Assembly: GCF_003674065.1 (NCBI RefSeq)
Contig: NZ_RDBE01000001.1
Span: 457,614 to 521,613 of the forward strand
Length of the DNA stretch: 64,000 bases
Source: Nocardioides mangrovicus
Lineage (GTDB): Bacteria > Actinomycetota > Actinomycetes > Propionibacteriales > Nocardioidaceae
Reading direction: 5' to 3'
The notes below the pieces were generated by a model. It saw only the letters and a list, made by a program, of their open reading frames with translations. It ran no database searches and was not told the origin of the DNA. A program made the position numbers and the translations under genes. Below, piece by piece: positions 16,921 through 24,776 of this stretch. The stretch's first letter is position 1; each line of letters begins with the position of its first letter.

Positions 16921-16946
16921 TTCGTCGCGGAAACCGCCTCGACGAA
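16921..16946. repeat. Inverted repeat TTCGTCG...CGACGAA in the DUF5994 leader
   Basis: Seven-base arms (16921-16927 and 16940-16946) with a further CGG/CCG stem inside and a 3-nt bulge. It lies 24 bp upstream of the DUF5994 start, in the 138-bp gap shared with the divergent hemolysin III gene. It could be an operator or an mRNA hairpin. Confidence 0.4.
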
Positions 16947-17034
16947 TCACAGTCGTCTTACGAACCTAGCTCGACCACCCTCGGGCTCGCATTGATCGGT
17001 CGGGGGCCGACGAGGTCGGTGCCACACTGAGGAC

Positions 17035-17703
17035 ATGAGCACCCTGGTCTCGGCCGGCGAGACCGCCGAGGACTCGCCACGGCTCCGGGGTTGGCTCCAC
17101 CTGTACGCGATCCCGCTCGCGATCGCGAGCGAAATCGTCTTGATCGCGCTCTCTCCCAGCGAGAGAAGCCGTGTCGGCTCGATCGTTCTCACTCTGGCCG
17201 CGCTCGCGAACTTCGTCGGCTCTTCCGCGATGCATCTGGGACGCTGGCCCCCGCGCCTGGCGACCGTCGTGCGCCGGTTCGACCACGCCAGCATCTTCGT
17301 CCTCATCGCGGGCAGCTACACGCCGTTCTCCTTGCTGATGCTGAGCCACGCCCACCAGGTCGTGGTGCTCTGCCTGGCGTGGGGCGGTGCCGTGCTGGGT
17401 GTGTCGTTCCGGCTCGCGTGGAGCGCTGCGCCACGGTGGATCTATACCGGCCTCTACCTGCTGCTGGGGTGGGTGGCCGTGGCGTTCGTGGGCGACTTCG
17501 CCGACTTCCGTCCGCTGGCCGTGCCGGTGCTCCTCGCCACCGGTGGCGTCTTGTACTCGCTGGGCGGCCTGGTCTACGGGATGCGCCGCCCCAACCCGTC
17601 GCTGGCGTGGTTCGGGTTCCACGAGGTCTTCCACGCCCTGGCCATCGCCGCCTTCGCTGCGCAGTTCGCCGGTGTCCTGGTCGCCACCGTCTCGCTTCGC
17701 TGA
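17035..17703 (+). CDS. Hemolysin III / PAQR family membrane protein
   Basis: Seven-transmembrane protein of 222 residues of the hemolysin III (PAQR) family, thought to include metal-dependent membrane hydrolases or sensors. Conserved residues are visible as SSAMHL, RRFDHASIFVLIAGSYTPF and GFHEVFHALA, giving the family Ser/His/Asp/His set. ATG 17035 has CACACT 6 nt upstream, a variant -10 also seen before 45,375 and 63,782. It stands alone, divergent from DUF5994 and convergent with the acetyltransferase. Confidence 0.88.
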   Translation: MSTLVSAGETAEDSPRLRGWLHLYAIPLAIASEIVLIALSPSERSRVGSIVLTLAALANFVGSSAMHLGRWPPRLATVVRRFDHASIFVLIAGSYTPFSLLMLSHAHQVVVLCLAWGGAVLGVSFRLAWSAAPRWIYTGLYLLLGWVAVAFVGDFADFRPLAVPVLLATGGVLYSLGGLVYGMRRPNPSLAWFGFHEVFHALAIAAFAAQFAGVLVATVSLR

Positions 17704-17749
17704 ACCAGACCGTCCGGGGGTGTCGGAGCGGCCCTGGGATGGCATCCGG

Positions 17750-18754
17750 TTATCTGCTCGGCGCCGCAGGGGCCGCCAGATAGCGGTACTGGTGGTGCCG
17801 CTCGAAGCCCAGGGAGTCGTAGAGCGTCGTGGCGCGATGGTTGTCGGAGATGACCTGCAGTGAGACCGTCGTGGCGCCCTGCTCGGCCGCCCAGCCCAGC
17901 AGCGCGTCCATCACGACCAGCGCGAGACCCTGCCGCCGGTGCTCGGGCTGGACCATGAGGTCGGTGACGACGGCCCAGTCGCGGGCGTAGCTGGCCCGCC
18001 CGCGGGCCACTTGCTGTCCGTCGAGCACGACCTCGGCGTACTGCCGGAGGAACGGTCCGTCGAGGGTGAATCGCACGTTGTCGAGATTGGCCTGCGCCTT
18101 GTCGTTGCCCACCAGCCAGCCGTCGGGCAGCGAGTCGGCGAGTCGCACGGGCTGCGGGCCCACCGTCCCCAGCCGCCGTCGCACCTGCCGTCGCACCTGG
18201 GCCACGGAGGCCACCAGCACGTCGACGTCGGCCTCGTCGGGGCGCGCCCGCGTCCAGCCGCGGTGCTCCAGAGCCAGGTGGACGTCGGCGCCGACGACGA
18301 CCTGCGCGAGGGCCGGCTGGTCGTGCCGGTCGTAGAAGTCCAGCGTGCCGGCGACGGCGTCGTCGAGGTCGATGCCCGGATCGACGGTGGCCAGCACCGA
18401 GTTCGTCCGCCCCGTCGAGCCTCCGGTGGCGCGGAGCACCCAGTCGCCGAGCGGCTCGACGTGGCGCGAGCGCAGCCCCTCCATCGCCCGCAGGTGGATC
18501 TCGTGAGCGCCGATGCGCAGTCGCGCCGAGGGCCTCGGCGGCACTGGTTTGCCGGAGACGACGAGGGCGACGGGGAAGGTGACCAGGTCGCCGGACTCGC
18601 GGCGCACGGAGACCATTCCGTCGGCCCACGACTCGCAGACGCCGAGCACGTCGGTCAGCGCCGGACCGCCGCTGGGTCCGGTCTCGCCGGGCACGACGCG
18701 GCGCACCACGACGCGCTGGCCGACGACGTGCGGACCCAACGCCGAAGATGCCAC
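17750..18754 (-). CDS. GNAT-family N-acetyltransferase
   Basis: Acetyltransferase of 334 residues. The C-terminal GNAT domain (about 220-330) has the acetyl-CoA loop PEHRRQGLALVVMDALLGWA and the closing VSDNHRATTLYDSLGFERHH-type region. The first 200 residues form a second domain with an early SH3-like region (VGQRVVVRRVV) and a degenerate GNAT-like half (GDWVLRATGGSTGRTNSVL), a layout common in actinobacteria. The substrate is unknown. Start GTG 18754 has TAGTCT 7 nt upstream, overlapping the promoter of the divergent ferredoxin gene. Confidence 0.85.
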   Translation of the reverse strand: MASSALGPHVVGQRVVVRRVVPGETGPSGGPALTDVLGVCESWADGMVSVRRESGDLVTFPVALVVSGKPVPPRPSARLRIGAHEIHLRAMEGLRSRHVEPLGDWVLRATGGSTGRTNSVLATVDPGIDLDDAVAGTLDFYDRHDQPALAQVVVGADVHLALEHRGWTRARPDEADVDVLVASVAQVRRQVRRRLGTVGPQPVRLADSLPDGWLVGNDKAQANLDNVRFTLDGPFLRQYAEVVLDGQQVARGRASYARDWAVVTDLMVQPEHRRQGLALVVMDALLGWAAEQGATTVSLQVISDNHRATTLYDSLGFERHHQYRYLAAPAAPSR

Positions 18755-18761
18755 GACGGGG

Positions 18762-18771
18762 AGACTAGGCT
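18762..18771. promoter_or_regulatory. Overlapping divergent -10 boxes (AGACTAGGCT)
   Basis: Minus-strand TAGTCT (18767..18762) is 7 nt from GTG 18754 and plus-strand TAGGCT (18766-18771) is 7 nt from ATG 18779. The boxes share the central TA, the same geometry as at 12,993-13,002. Both genes appear leaderless. Confidence 0.6.
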
Positions 18772-18778
18772 GCCGCCC

Positions 18779-19105
18779 ATGACCTACGTCATCGCCCAGC
18801 CCTGCGTCGACCTCAAGGACCGGGCCTGCGTCGACGAGTGTCCCGTCGACTGCATCTACGAGGGCAAGCGGATGCTCTACATCCACCCCGACGAGTGCGT
18901 CGACTGCGGCGCCTGCGAGCCGGTCTGCCCCGTCGAGGCCATCTACTACGAGGACGACACCCCCGACCAGTGGAAGGAGTACTACGACGCGAACGTGCAC
19001 TTCTTCGACGACCTGGGCTCCCCCGGTGGTGCGGCCAAGATGGGCGAGATCGACAAGGACCACCCGCTGGTCGCCGCCCTGCCGCCGCAGGAGCACGACG
19101 AGTAG
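18779..19105 (+). CDS. fdxA: Seven-iron ferredoxin (3Fe-4S/4Fe-4S)
   Basis: FdxA-type ferredoxin of 108 residues, an electron carrier. Both cluster motifs are present: CVDLKDRACVDECPVDC, where an insertion replaces the first CxxCxxC spacing as in 3Fe-4S sites, and CVDCGACEPVCPVEA for the 4Fe-4S cluster. The C-terminal extension (WKEYYDANVHFFDDLGSPGGA) is typical of actinobacterial FdxA next to dapC. TAGGCT lies 7 nt before the ATG. The stop abuts the dapC start with no gap, so the two are one operon, as in Mycobacterium. Confidence 0.95.
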   Translation: MTYVIAQPCVDLKDRACVDECPVDCIYEGKRMLYIHPDECVDCGACEPVCPVEAIYYEDDTPDQWKEYYDANVHFFDDLGSPGGAAKMGEIDKDHPLVAALPPQEHDE

Positions 19106-20200
19106 ATGAAGGTTTCGGGGCGTCTTCCCGACTTCCCCTGGGACCGGTTGCGGCCGTACGCCGAGAAGGCGCGGGCCCACCCTGACGGCATCGTCGACCT
19201 CTCGGTCGGCACGCCCGTCGACCCGACCCCCGAGGTCGTCCAGCGGGCGCTGACCGCCGCCGCCGACGACCCCGGCTATCCGACCACCCACGGCCTGCCC
19301 GAGCTGCGGCAGGCGGTCGTGGACCGGCTGCTGCGCCGCTACGGCGTCGTCGGCCTGGACCCGGCCGGTGTGCTGCCCTCGATCGGCTCGAAGGAGCTGA
19401 TCGCCGGGCTGCCGACCCACCTGGGCATCGGCCCCGGCGACCTGGTGGTGCAGCCCGAGCTGGCCTACCCGACCTACGAGGTGGGTGCGGTGCTGGCCGG
19501 AGCCGACGTCGTGGCCACCGACACCCCCGAGGAGCTCGACCGCACGCCGGCCCTGGTGTGGGTCAACTCGCCCTCGAACCCGACCGGGCGGGTGCTTGCG
19601 GCCGCCCGGCTGCGCGAGCTGGTGACCTGGGCCCGCTCGGTGGGGACGCTGCTGGTCAGCGACGAGTGCTACCTGGACTGCGTCTGGGAGGGCGCGGCGA
19701 CCTCGGTGCTGCACCCCGACGTCTGCGAGGGGACCTTCGACGGGCTGCTCGCCGTGCACTCGCTCTCGAAGAGCTCGAACCTGGCCGGCTACCGCTGCGC
19801 CTTCGTCACCGGCGACCCCGCCGTGGTGGCCGAGCTGCTGGCCGTGCGCCGCAACCTGGGCCTGATGCTGCCCGGCCCGATGCAGCACGCCATGGCGGCC
19901 GCGGCCGCGGACGACGCCCACGTCCTGGAGCAGCACGCCCGCTACGCCGCCCGCCGCGACCGGCTCCGCCCGGCACTGCAGCGGGCGGGCTTCCGGATCG
20001 ACGACTCCGAGGGCGCGTTGTACCTCTGGAGCAGCCGCGGCGAGGACTGCTGGGAGACCGTGGCCGCGCTGGCCGACGACGGCATCCTGGTCGCTCCCGG
20101 CTCCTTCTACGGACCCGCCGGCGCCGAGCACGTCCGGATCGCCCTGACCGCCACCGACGAGCGGGTCGACGCGGCGTGCGAGCGGCTCACGCGAGCGTGA
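19106..20200 (+). CDS. dapC: Succinyldiaminopimelate aminotransferase
   Basis: PLP-dependent fold-type I aminotransferase of 364 residues, making N-succinyl-LL-diaminopimelate in the succinylase branch of lysine/DAP synthesis. Visible are the SNPTG motif (157-161), D186 and Y189 contacting PLP, and the Schiff-base lysine K222 in HSLSKSSNLAGYR. ATG 19106 directly follows the fdxA stop. Its position next to fdxA and close to dapD and dapE supports DapC over other class I aminotransferases. Its 3' end overlaps the minus-strand transglycosylase gene by 14 bp. Confidence 0.92.
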   Translation: MKVSGRLPDFPWDRLRPYAEKARAHPDGIVDLSVGTPVDPTPEVVQRALTAAADDPGYPTTHGLPELRQAVVDRLLRRYGVVGLDPAGVLPSIGSKELIAGLPTHLGIGPGDLVVQPELAYPTYEVGAVLAGADVVATDTPEELDRTPALVWVNSPSNPTGRVLAAARLRELVTWARSVGTLLVSDECYLDCVWEGAATSVLHPDVCEGTFDGLLAVHSLSKSSNLAGYRCAFVTGDPAVVAELLAVRRNLGLMLPGPMQHAMAAAAADDAHVLEQHARYAARRDRLRPALQRAGFRIDDSEGALYLWSSRGEDCWETVAALADDGILVAPGSFYGPAGAEHVRIALTATDERVDAACERLTRA

Positions 20201-21050
20201 CGCTCACCCGCCCGCGCGGAGTCGAGTGGGCCAGCCAGCCCTTCTTGGAGTCGGGGCCGGCCTGCCACTGCCGGCCGTTGAACGACACGGTGGCGACCTG
20301 CAGCGTCGAGGCGTGGGCGACCAGGTACTGCGCCACCGACCAGCCCCGCCGGCGGGCGGCCGGGCCGGTGCCGACGTCGAGCACGAGGTCGCGGACGGTG
20401 CCGGTGGTGCGCAGCGAGCCGAAGGCCCGCTCGAGGTCGGTGACGGTCGCCGCGGCGGTGCCGTGCCCGTCGGGGCTGTCGACGACGCAGGAGAACCGGC
20501 CGCCGGGGGAGTAGCCGGTCAGCGCCGAGGCGAGGGCCCGGGCGTCCTCCGCGTGCGGCTCGTAGGCCTCGGGGAAGCCGGAGCGCTGCACGCGCTGGGC
20601 GGCCTCGGTGATGCGCATCGTCTCGAAGCCGTCGACCTTGGCCAGCGCGTCGTAGAACTTGTTGGTGGCGTAGTAGGGGTCGCGCACCTGGGCGGCGGTG
20701 CCCCAGCCCTGGGAGGGCCGCTGCTGGAAGAGGCCGAGGGAGTCGCGGTCGCCGTGGTCGAGGTTCTGCAGCTTCGACTCCTGGTAGGCGGTGGCGAAGG
20801 CGATCGAGACCGCCCGCGCCGGCAACCCTCGGCGGACGCCGATGGCGGCGATGAGCGTCGCGTTGCGCGCCTGGTCGGGCGAGAGGTGCACGGTGTGCCC
20901 GCCCACGGTGGCTGAGCACCGCTGGCGGCCGGTGACCGCACCGACGCCGCGGTAGAGCGCGACGCTGACGGTGGCGACGATGACCACCACCAGGCCCAGC
21001 AGCACCCACCGCAGCCCGTGGTTGACCCCCCGAGCGACCTCAGTTCGCAT
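20187..21050 (-). CDS. Membrane-anchored lytic-transglycosylase-like protein
   Basis: Protein of 287 residues with an N-terminal membrane anchor (about 14-36) and an extracytoplasmic lysozyme-like domain. The motif ATAYQESKLQNLDHGDRDSLGLFQQRPSQGWG has the glutamate, the Gln-Asn and the GLFQ signature of transglycosylase-type folds. The C-terminal 90 residues are unassigned. The ATG lies inside the end of dapD (11-bp overlap), so the two are translated together; this ties a peptidoglycan-acting protein to peptidoglycan precursor synthesis. The enzymatic activity is inferred, not shown. Confidence 0.75.
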   Translation of the reverse strand: MRTEVARGVNHGLRWVLLGLVVVIVATVSVALYRGVGAVTGRQRCSATVGGHTVHLSPDQARNATLIAAIGVRRGLPARAVSIAFATAYQESKLQNLDHGDRDSLGLFQQRPSQGWGTAAQVRDPYYATNKFYDALAKVDGFETMRITEAAQRVQRSGFPEAYEPHAEDARALASALTGYSPGGRFSCVVDSPDGHGTAAATVTDLERAFGSLRTTGTVRDLVLDVGTGPAARRRGWSVAQYLVAHASTLQVATVSFNGRQWQAGPDSKKGWLAHSTPRGRVSVTLA

Positions 21051-21996
21051 GGAGGACGGCGTTGAGCGCCACGGCGCCCTGGCTGCCGTCGGCCTTCCAC
21101 GGCACGGCCTCGACGGCGCCGCTGACCGAGTTGCGCCGGAACAGCACGTGGTCGGCGCCGGCCAGCTCGAGGGCCTTGACGACCCGGTTCCCCTCCGGGC
21201 CGATCACGGTGACCTTGGTGCCGGCGGTGAGGTAGAGGCCGGCCTCCACCACGCAGTCGTCGCCGAGCGGGATGCCGAGGCCGGAGTTGGCACCGAGCAG
21301 GCAACGCTCGCCGACCGAGACGCGCGTGGTGCCGCCGCCCGAGAGCGTGCCCAGGATCGAGGCGCCGCCGCCCACGTCGGAGCCGTCGCCGACCACCACG
21401 CCCTGCACGATGCGGCCCTCGACCATCGAGGTGCCCAGGGTGCCGGCGTTGTAGTTGACGAAGCCCTCGTGCATCACCGTGGTGCCGGGGGAGAGGTGGG
21501 CGCCCAACCGCACCCGGTCCGCGTCGGCGATACGGACGCCGGAGGGGAGCACGTAGTCGACCATCCGCGGGAACTTGTCGACGCCGTGCACGGTGACGTG
21601 CCGCCCGGCCGCCATCAGCCGCAGCCGGGTCTGCTCGAAGCCCTCGACCGCGCACGGGCCGGCGCTCGTCCACACGACGTTGGTGAGCAGCCCGAAGACG
21701 CCGTCGAGGTTGATCGAGTTCGGCCGCACGAGCCGGTGGGAGAGCAGGTGCAGCCGCAGCCACACGTCCAGGGCGTCGGTCGGGGGCGCGTCGAGGTCGT
21801 CGACGACCACGGTGACGGGCTCGCGCAGCACGTTGCGCACCGGATCGGGCCCGGCGAGCGCGGCGAGCTCCGGTGACGGCTCGCCCGCGGGCGCACCCAG
21901 CTCCGACATGGTCAGCGCCGGCGCCGGGAACCACGCGTCGAGGACGCTCTGCCCGGCGTACGTCGCGATGCCGTGCGCCCACGCTCCCTGTGCCAC
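21040..21996 (-). CDS. dapD: Tetrahydrodipicolinate N-succinyltransferase (actinobacterial type)
   Basis: DapD transfers succinyl from succinyl-CoA to tetrahydrodipicolinate, the first committed step of the succinylase DAP route. The 318-residue protein has an N-terminal domain and then left-handed beta-helix hexapeptide repeats: VRIADADRVRLGAHLSPGTTVMHEGFVNYNAGTLG, GVVVGDGSDVGGGASILGTLSGG, LLGANSGLGIPLGDDCVVEAGLYL. GTG 21996 is preferred because TAGAGT lies 7 nt upstream; an in-frame GTG at 22005 would overlap that hexamer. It is divergent from the VOC-dapE group and overlaps the next gene. Confidence 0.95.
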   Translation of the reverse strand: MAQGAWAHGIATYAGQSVLDAWFPAPALTMSELGAPAGEPSPELAALAGPDPVRNVLREPVTVVVDDLDAPPTDALDVWLRLHLLSHRLVRPNSINLDGVFGLLTNVVWTSAGPCAVEGFEQTRLRLMAAGRHVTVHGVDKFPRMVDYVLPSGVRIADADRVRLGAHLSPGTTVMHEGFVNYNAGTLGTSMVEGRIVQGVVVGDGSDVGGGASILGTLSGGGTTRVSVGERCLLGANSGLGIPLGDDCVVEAGLYLTAGTKVTVIGPEGNRVVKALELAGADHVLFRRNSVSGAVEAVPWKADGSQGAVALNAVLHAN

Positions 21997-22003
21997 GGCG
22001 GTC

Positions 22004-22027
22004 ACTCTACGGATCGGCGACTAACCT
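22004..22027. promoter_or_regulatory. Divergent -10 pair for dapD and the VOC-dapE operon
   Basis: Minus-strand TAGAGT (22009..22004) is 7 nt from GTG 21996, plus-strand TAACCT (22022-22027) is 6 nt from GTG 22034. The whole 37-bp gap holds both leaderless promoters, 12 bp apart, coupling dapD to dapE. Confidence 0.55.
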
Positions 22028-22033
22028 CCGAGC

Positions 22034-22723
22034 GTGACCCGGTTCAAGGAGCTGTGCCTCGACACGGCCGACCCGCACAGCCGGATCGCCGACTTCTGGG
22101 CGCAGGCGGCCGGGCTCCGCGTGGAGCGGCGCCGGCCCGACGAGCCGGGTGACGTGCTCGGCGAGGAGGAGTATCAGGGCATCGCGATCTGCGGCGTGGG
22201 CGAGGCCAAGACGGTCAAGAACCGGGTGCACCTCGACGTCTACGCCCGCGCCGTCGACGACCTGATCGCGCTCGGCGCGCGGGTGCTGGAGCCGATGGAG
22301 CGCTGGACGGTGATGGCCGACCCCGAGGGCAACGAGTTCTGCGCGTTCCTGCGCGAGGACCCGCCCGGCTACCGCGTGCACGGGATCGGCGTCGACAGCG
22401 CCGACGCGGAGGCCGCCGCGAGCTGGTGGGCCACGGTGCTCGGCACGCCGGCGCCCGTGCGAGGTCACGACGGCACCTTCTGGACCCTCGAGCACGCGAC
22501 GCCGGACCCGGTGCTCACCTGGGACTTCGCCGACGTGCCCGAACCCAAGACGGTCAAGAACCGGATGCACTGGGACGTCTTCGGCGACCCGGTGGAGCTG
22601 ACCGACCTCGGCGCGCAGTTCCTGTGGCAGGTGCCCGGCCGCACCCGCCCGGTGGCCTGGCACGTGCTGGCCGACCCGCAGGGCAACGAGTTCTGCGTCT
22701 TCCCTCCCGAGGACGCCGCATGA
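22034..22723 (+). CDS. Tandem-domain VOC (glyoxalase-like) protein
   Basis: Protein of 229 residues made of two vicinal-oxygen-chelate halves. Each half has a KTVKNR(V/M)H core (about 61-69 and 171-179) and a closing ADPxGNEFC motif (MADPEGNEFCAF, LADPQGNEFCVF), so the gene arose by internal duplication. Actinobacterial proteins of this kind are usually annotated only as VOC or glyoxalase-like; the substrate is unknown. GTG 22034 has TAACCT 6 nt upstream. The stop overlaps the dapE start (ATGA), so it is translationally coupled to lysine biosynthesis. Confidence 0.85.
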   Translation: MTRFKELCLDTADPHSRIADFWAQAAGLRVERRRPDEPGDVLGEEEYQGIAICGVGEAKTVKNRVHLDVYARAVDDLIALGARVLEPMERWTVMADPEGNEFCAFLREDPPGYRVHGIGVDSADAEAAASWWATVLGTPAPVRGHDGTFWTLEHATPDPVLTWDFADVPEPKTVKNRMHWDVFGDPVELTDLGAQFLWQVPGRTRPVAWHVLADPQGNEFCVFPPEDAA

Positions 22724-23796
22724 GCCTGGACCTCACCACCGACGTCGTGTCGCTGACCCGGGTGCTCTGCGACATCGAGTCGGTCAGCCACCACGAGCAG
22801 CGCATCGCCGACGACGTCGAGCAGGCGCTGCGGGGCCTCGACCACCTGGAGGTGAGCCGGCACGGCAACAGCCTCGTGGCCCGCACCGGCCTGGGCCGGG
22901 CCGAGCGGGTGGTCGTCGCGGGCCACCTGGACACCGTGCCGCTCAACGACAACCTGCCGGTGCGCGATGACGGCACCTACCTCCACGGCCTCGGCACCTG
23001 CGACATGAAGGGTGGAGTGGCGGTGGCGCTGCGGCTGGCCGCGACGCTGCCCGAGCCCGCCCGCGACGTCACCTTCTGCTTCTACGAGGCCGAGGAGGTC
23101 GACGCCGTCCACAACGGGCTGCGCAAGATCGCCGAGGCGACGCCCGAGCTCCTCGCCGCCGACTTCGCGGTGCTGATGGAGCCCTCCGACGGCGTCGTGG
23201 AGGCGGGCTGCCAGGGCACGCTGCGCGTCGACGTCGTCACCCGCGGCGAGCGAGCGCACTCGGCCCGCTCGTGGAAGGGCAGCAACGCCATCCACGCCGC
23301 GGCCGACGTCTTGAACCGGCTGACCGCCTACGAGCCGCGCCGGCCCGTGATCGACGGCCTGGAGTACCGCGAGGGGCTCAACGCCGTCGGCATCCGCGGC
23401 GGAGTGGCCGGCAACGTCATCCCCGACGAGGCGCGCGTGAGCGTCAACTTCCGCTTCGCGCCCGACCGCTCGCTGGAGCAGGCGCTGGACCACGTGCGCG
23501 AGGTCTTCGACGGCTACGAGCTCGAGGTCACCGACGCCGACGCCGGTGCGCTGCCCGGGCTCGACCGGCCGGCGGCGGCGGACTTCGTGGCCGCGATGGG
23601 CGGCGAGGTGAACCCGAAGTTCGGCTGGACCGACGTCGCCCGGTTCACCACCCTCGGCGTGCCGGCGGTGAACTACGGCCCGGGCGACCCGATGTTCGCC
23701 CACAAGCAGGACGAGCACGTACCGATCGCGCAGCTGCGCTCGTGCGAGGAGAGGATGCGGGCGTGGCTGAGCGGAGCCCAGGAGACGACCCGGTGA
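22720..23796 (+). CDS. dapE: Succinyl-diaminopimelate desuccinylase
   Basis: Zinc-dependent M20 peptidase-family enzyme of 358 residues that hydrolyses N-succinyl-LL-diaminopimelate. Metal-site motifs are VAGHLDTVPLND, GLGTCDMKGGVA and YEAEEVD, and the substrate histidine region is ERAHSARSW; DPMFAHKQDEHV near the end supplies the last ligand. The ATG overlaps the VOC stop as ATGA, and the stop overlaps the next GTG as GTGA, so four genes from 22,034 form one tightly coupled operon. With dapC and dapD nearby, the succinylase DAP pathway is well represented. Confidence 0.95.
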   Translation: MSLDLTTDVVSLTRVLCDIESVSHHEQRIADDVEQALRGLDHLEVSRHGNSLVARTGLGRAERVVVAGHLDTVPLNDNLPVRDDGTYLHGLGTCDMKGGVAVALRLAATLPEPARDVTFCFYEAEEVDAVHNGLRKIAEATPELLAADFAVLMEPSDGVVEAGCQGTLRVDVVTRGERAHSARSWKGSNAIHAAADVLNRLTAYEPRRPVIDGLEYREGLNAVGIRGGVAGNVIPDEARVSVNFRFAPDRSLEQALDHVREVFDGYELEVTDADAGALPGLDRPAAADFVAAMGGEVNPKFGWTDVARFTTLGVPAVNYGPGDPMFAHKQDEHVPIAQLRSCEERMRAWLSGAQETTR

Positions 23797-24530
23797 CCCA
23801 ACGTCCCTCGAAGTACAAGGGTCCGACGGTCCAGCGAGGCAAGGCGGTCGACCACTCCACCACCGACCAGCGACTCCTCGACCAGCGCGGGCCCACCGAC
23901 TGGGTGCACACCGACCCGTGGCGGGTGCTGCGGATCCAGGCGGAGTTCGTCGAGGGCTTCGGCGCACTGGCCGAGCTCGGGCCGGCGATCGGCGTCTTCG
24001 GCTCCGCGCGCACGAAGCCGGAGGACCCCGCCTACGCCCAGGGCGAGGCGCTGGGTCGACGGTTGGCCGAGGAGCAGTTCGCGGTCATCACCGGCGGTGG
24101 CCCGGGTGCGATGGAGGCCGCCAACAAGGGCTGCTCGCAGGCCGGCGGCGTCTCGGTGGGGCTGGGCATCGAGCTGCCCTTCGAGGCCGGGCTGAACCCG
24201 TGGGTCGACCTGGGGGTCAACTTCCGCTACTTCTTCGCCCGCAAGACGATGTTCGTCAAGTACTCCCAGGGCTTCGTCGTGCTGCCCGGCGGCCTGGGCA
24301 CGCTGGACGAGATGTTCGAGGCGCTGACGCTGGCCCAGACCCAGAAGGTCACCAGCTTCCCCGTGGTGCTGGTCGGCAGCGACTACTGGCGCGGCCTGGT
24401 CGACTGGCTCTCGGGGCCGGTGCTGGAGTCGGGCAAGATCTCCGCCCACGACCTCGACATGGTGACCGTGACCGACGACGTCGAGGAGGCCGTGGCGATC
24501 ATGGCCGCCTCGCGTGAGGAGCACGCATGA
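23793..24530 (+). CDS. LOG family protein (TIGR00730 Rossmann fold)
   Basis: Lysine-decarboxylase-like LOG family protein of 245 residues; characterised members are cytokinin-riboside phosphoribohydrolases. The catalytic signature is PGGLGTLDEMFEALT, preceded by ITGGGPGAMEAANKG, both intact. GTG 23793 overlaps the dapE stop (GTGA) and has GGAG about 9 nt upstream; an in-frame GTG at 23763 would extend further into dapE. The same gene order (dapE then a LOG gene) is known in mycobacteria. The stop overlaps the DivIVA-like gene. Confidence 0.9.
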   Translation: MTQRPSKYKGPTVQRGKAVDHSTTDQRLLDQRGPTDWVHTDPWRVLRIQAEFVEGFGALAELGPAIGVFGSARTKPEDPAYAQGEALGRRLAEEQFAVITGGGPGAMEAANKGCSQAGGVSVGLGIELPFEAGLNPWVDLGVNFRYFFARKTMFVKYSQGFVVLPGGLGTLDEMFEALTLAQTQKVTSFPVVLVGSDYWRGLVDWLSGPVLESGKISAHDLDMVTVTDDVEEAVAIMAASREEHA

Positions 24531-24775
24531 TGGCCGTCCTGTTCGCCCTGTTCCTGGTGGTGCTCATCGGCGCCATCGCGGTGGTCGCCTCCGGCCGGGG
24601 CGAGCCGATGGCCGAGGAGTTCGACGACCGTCCCGACGTCCGCGTGCAGGCCGACGGCCCGCTCAGCGCCGAGGACCTGCGCGGGGTGCGCTTCACCACG
24701 GCGTTCCGCGGCTACCGTGCCAGCGAGGTCGACGCCCTGCTGGCCCGCCTGGCCCGGGAGCTGGACGAACGCTGA
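24527..24775 (+). CDS. Small membrane protein with DivIVA-like domain
   Basis: Protein of 82 residues: a membrane segment (about 3-22), a short acidic linker, and a C-terminal DivIVA-like motif DLRGVRFTTAFRGYRASEVDALLARLARELDER, in which RGY..EVD.LL is the hallmark. DivIVA-domain proteins mark curved membranes and organise polar growth in actinobacteria, but this version lacks the long coiled coil. The ATG overlaps the LOG stop (ATGA); a second ATG lies 3 nt later. It ends one base from the convergent enoyl-CoA hydratase gene. Confidence 0.85.
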   Translation: MMAVLFALFLVVLIGAIAVVASGRGEPMAEEFDDRPDVRVQADGPLSAEDLRGVRFTTAFRGYRASEVDALLARLARELDER

Positions 24776-24776
24776 C

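Noticed and set aside
17750-20131. A 793-codon minus-strand frame
   Set aside because: Only 17750-18754 (acetyltransferase) is coding; the rest is antisense to fdxA and dapC.
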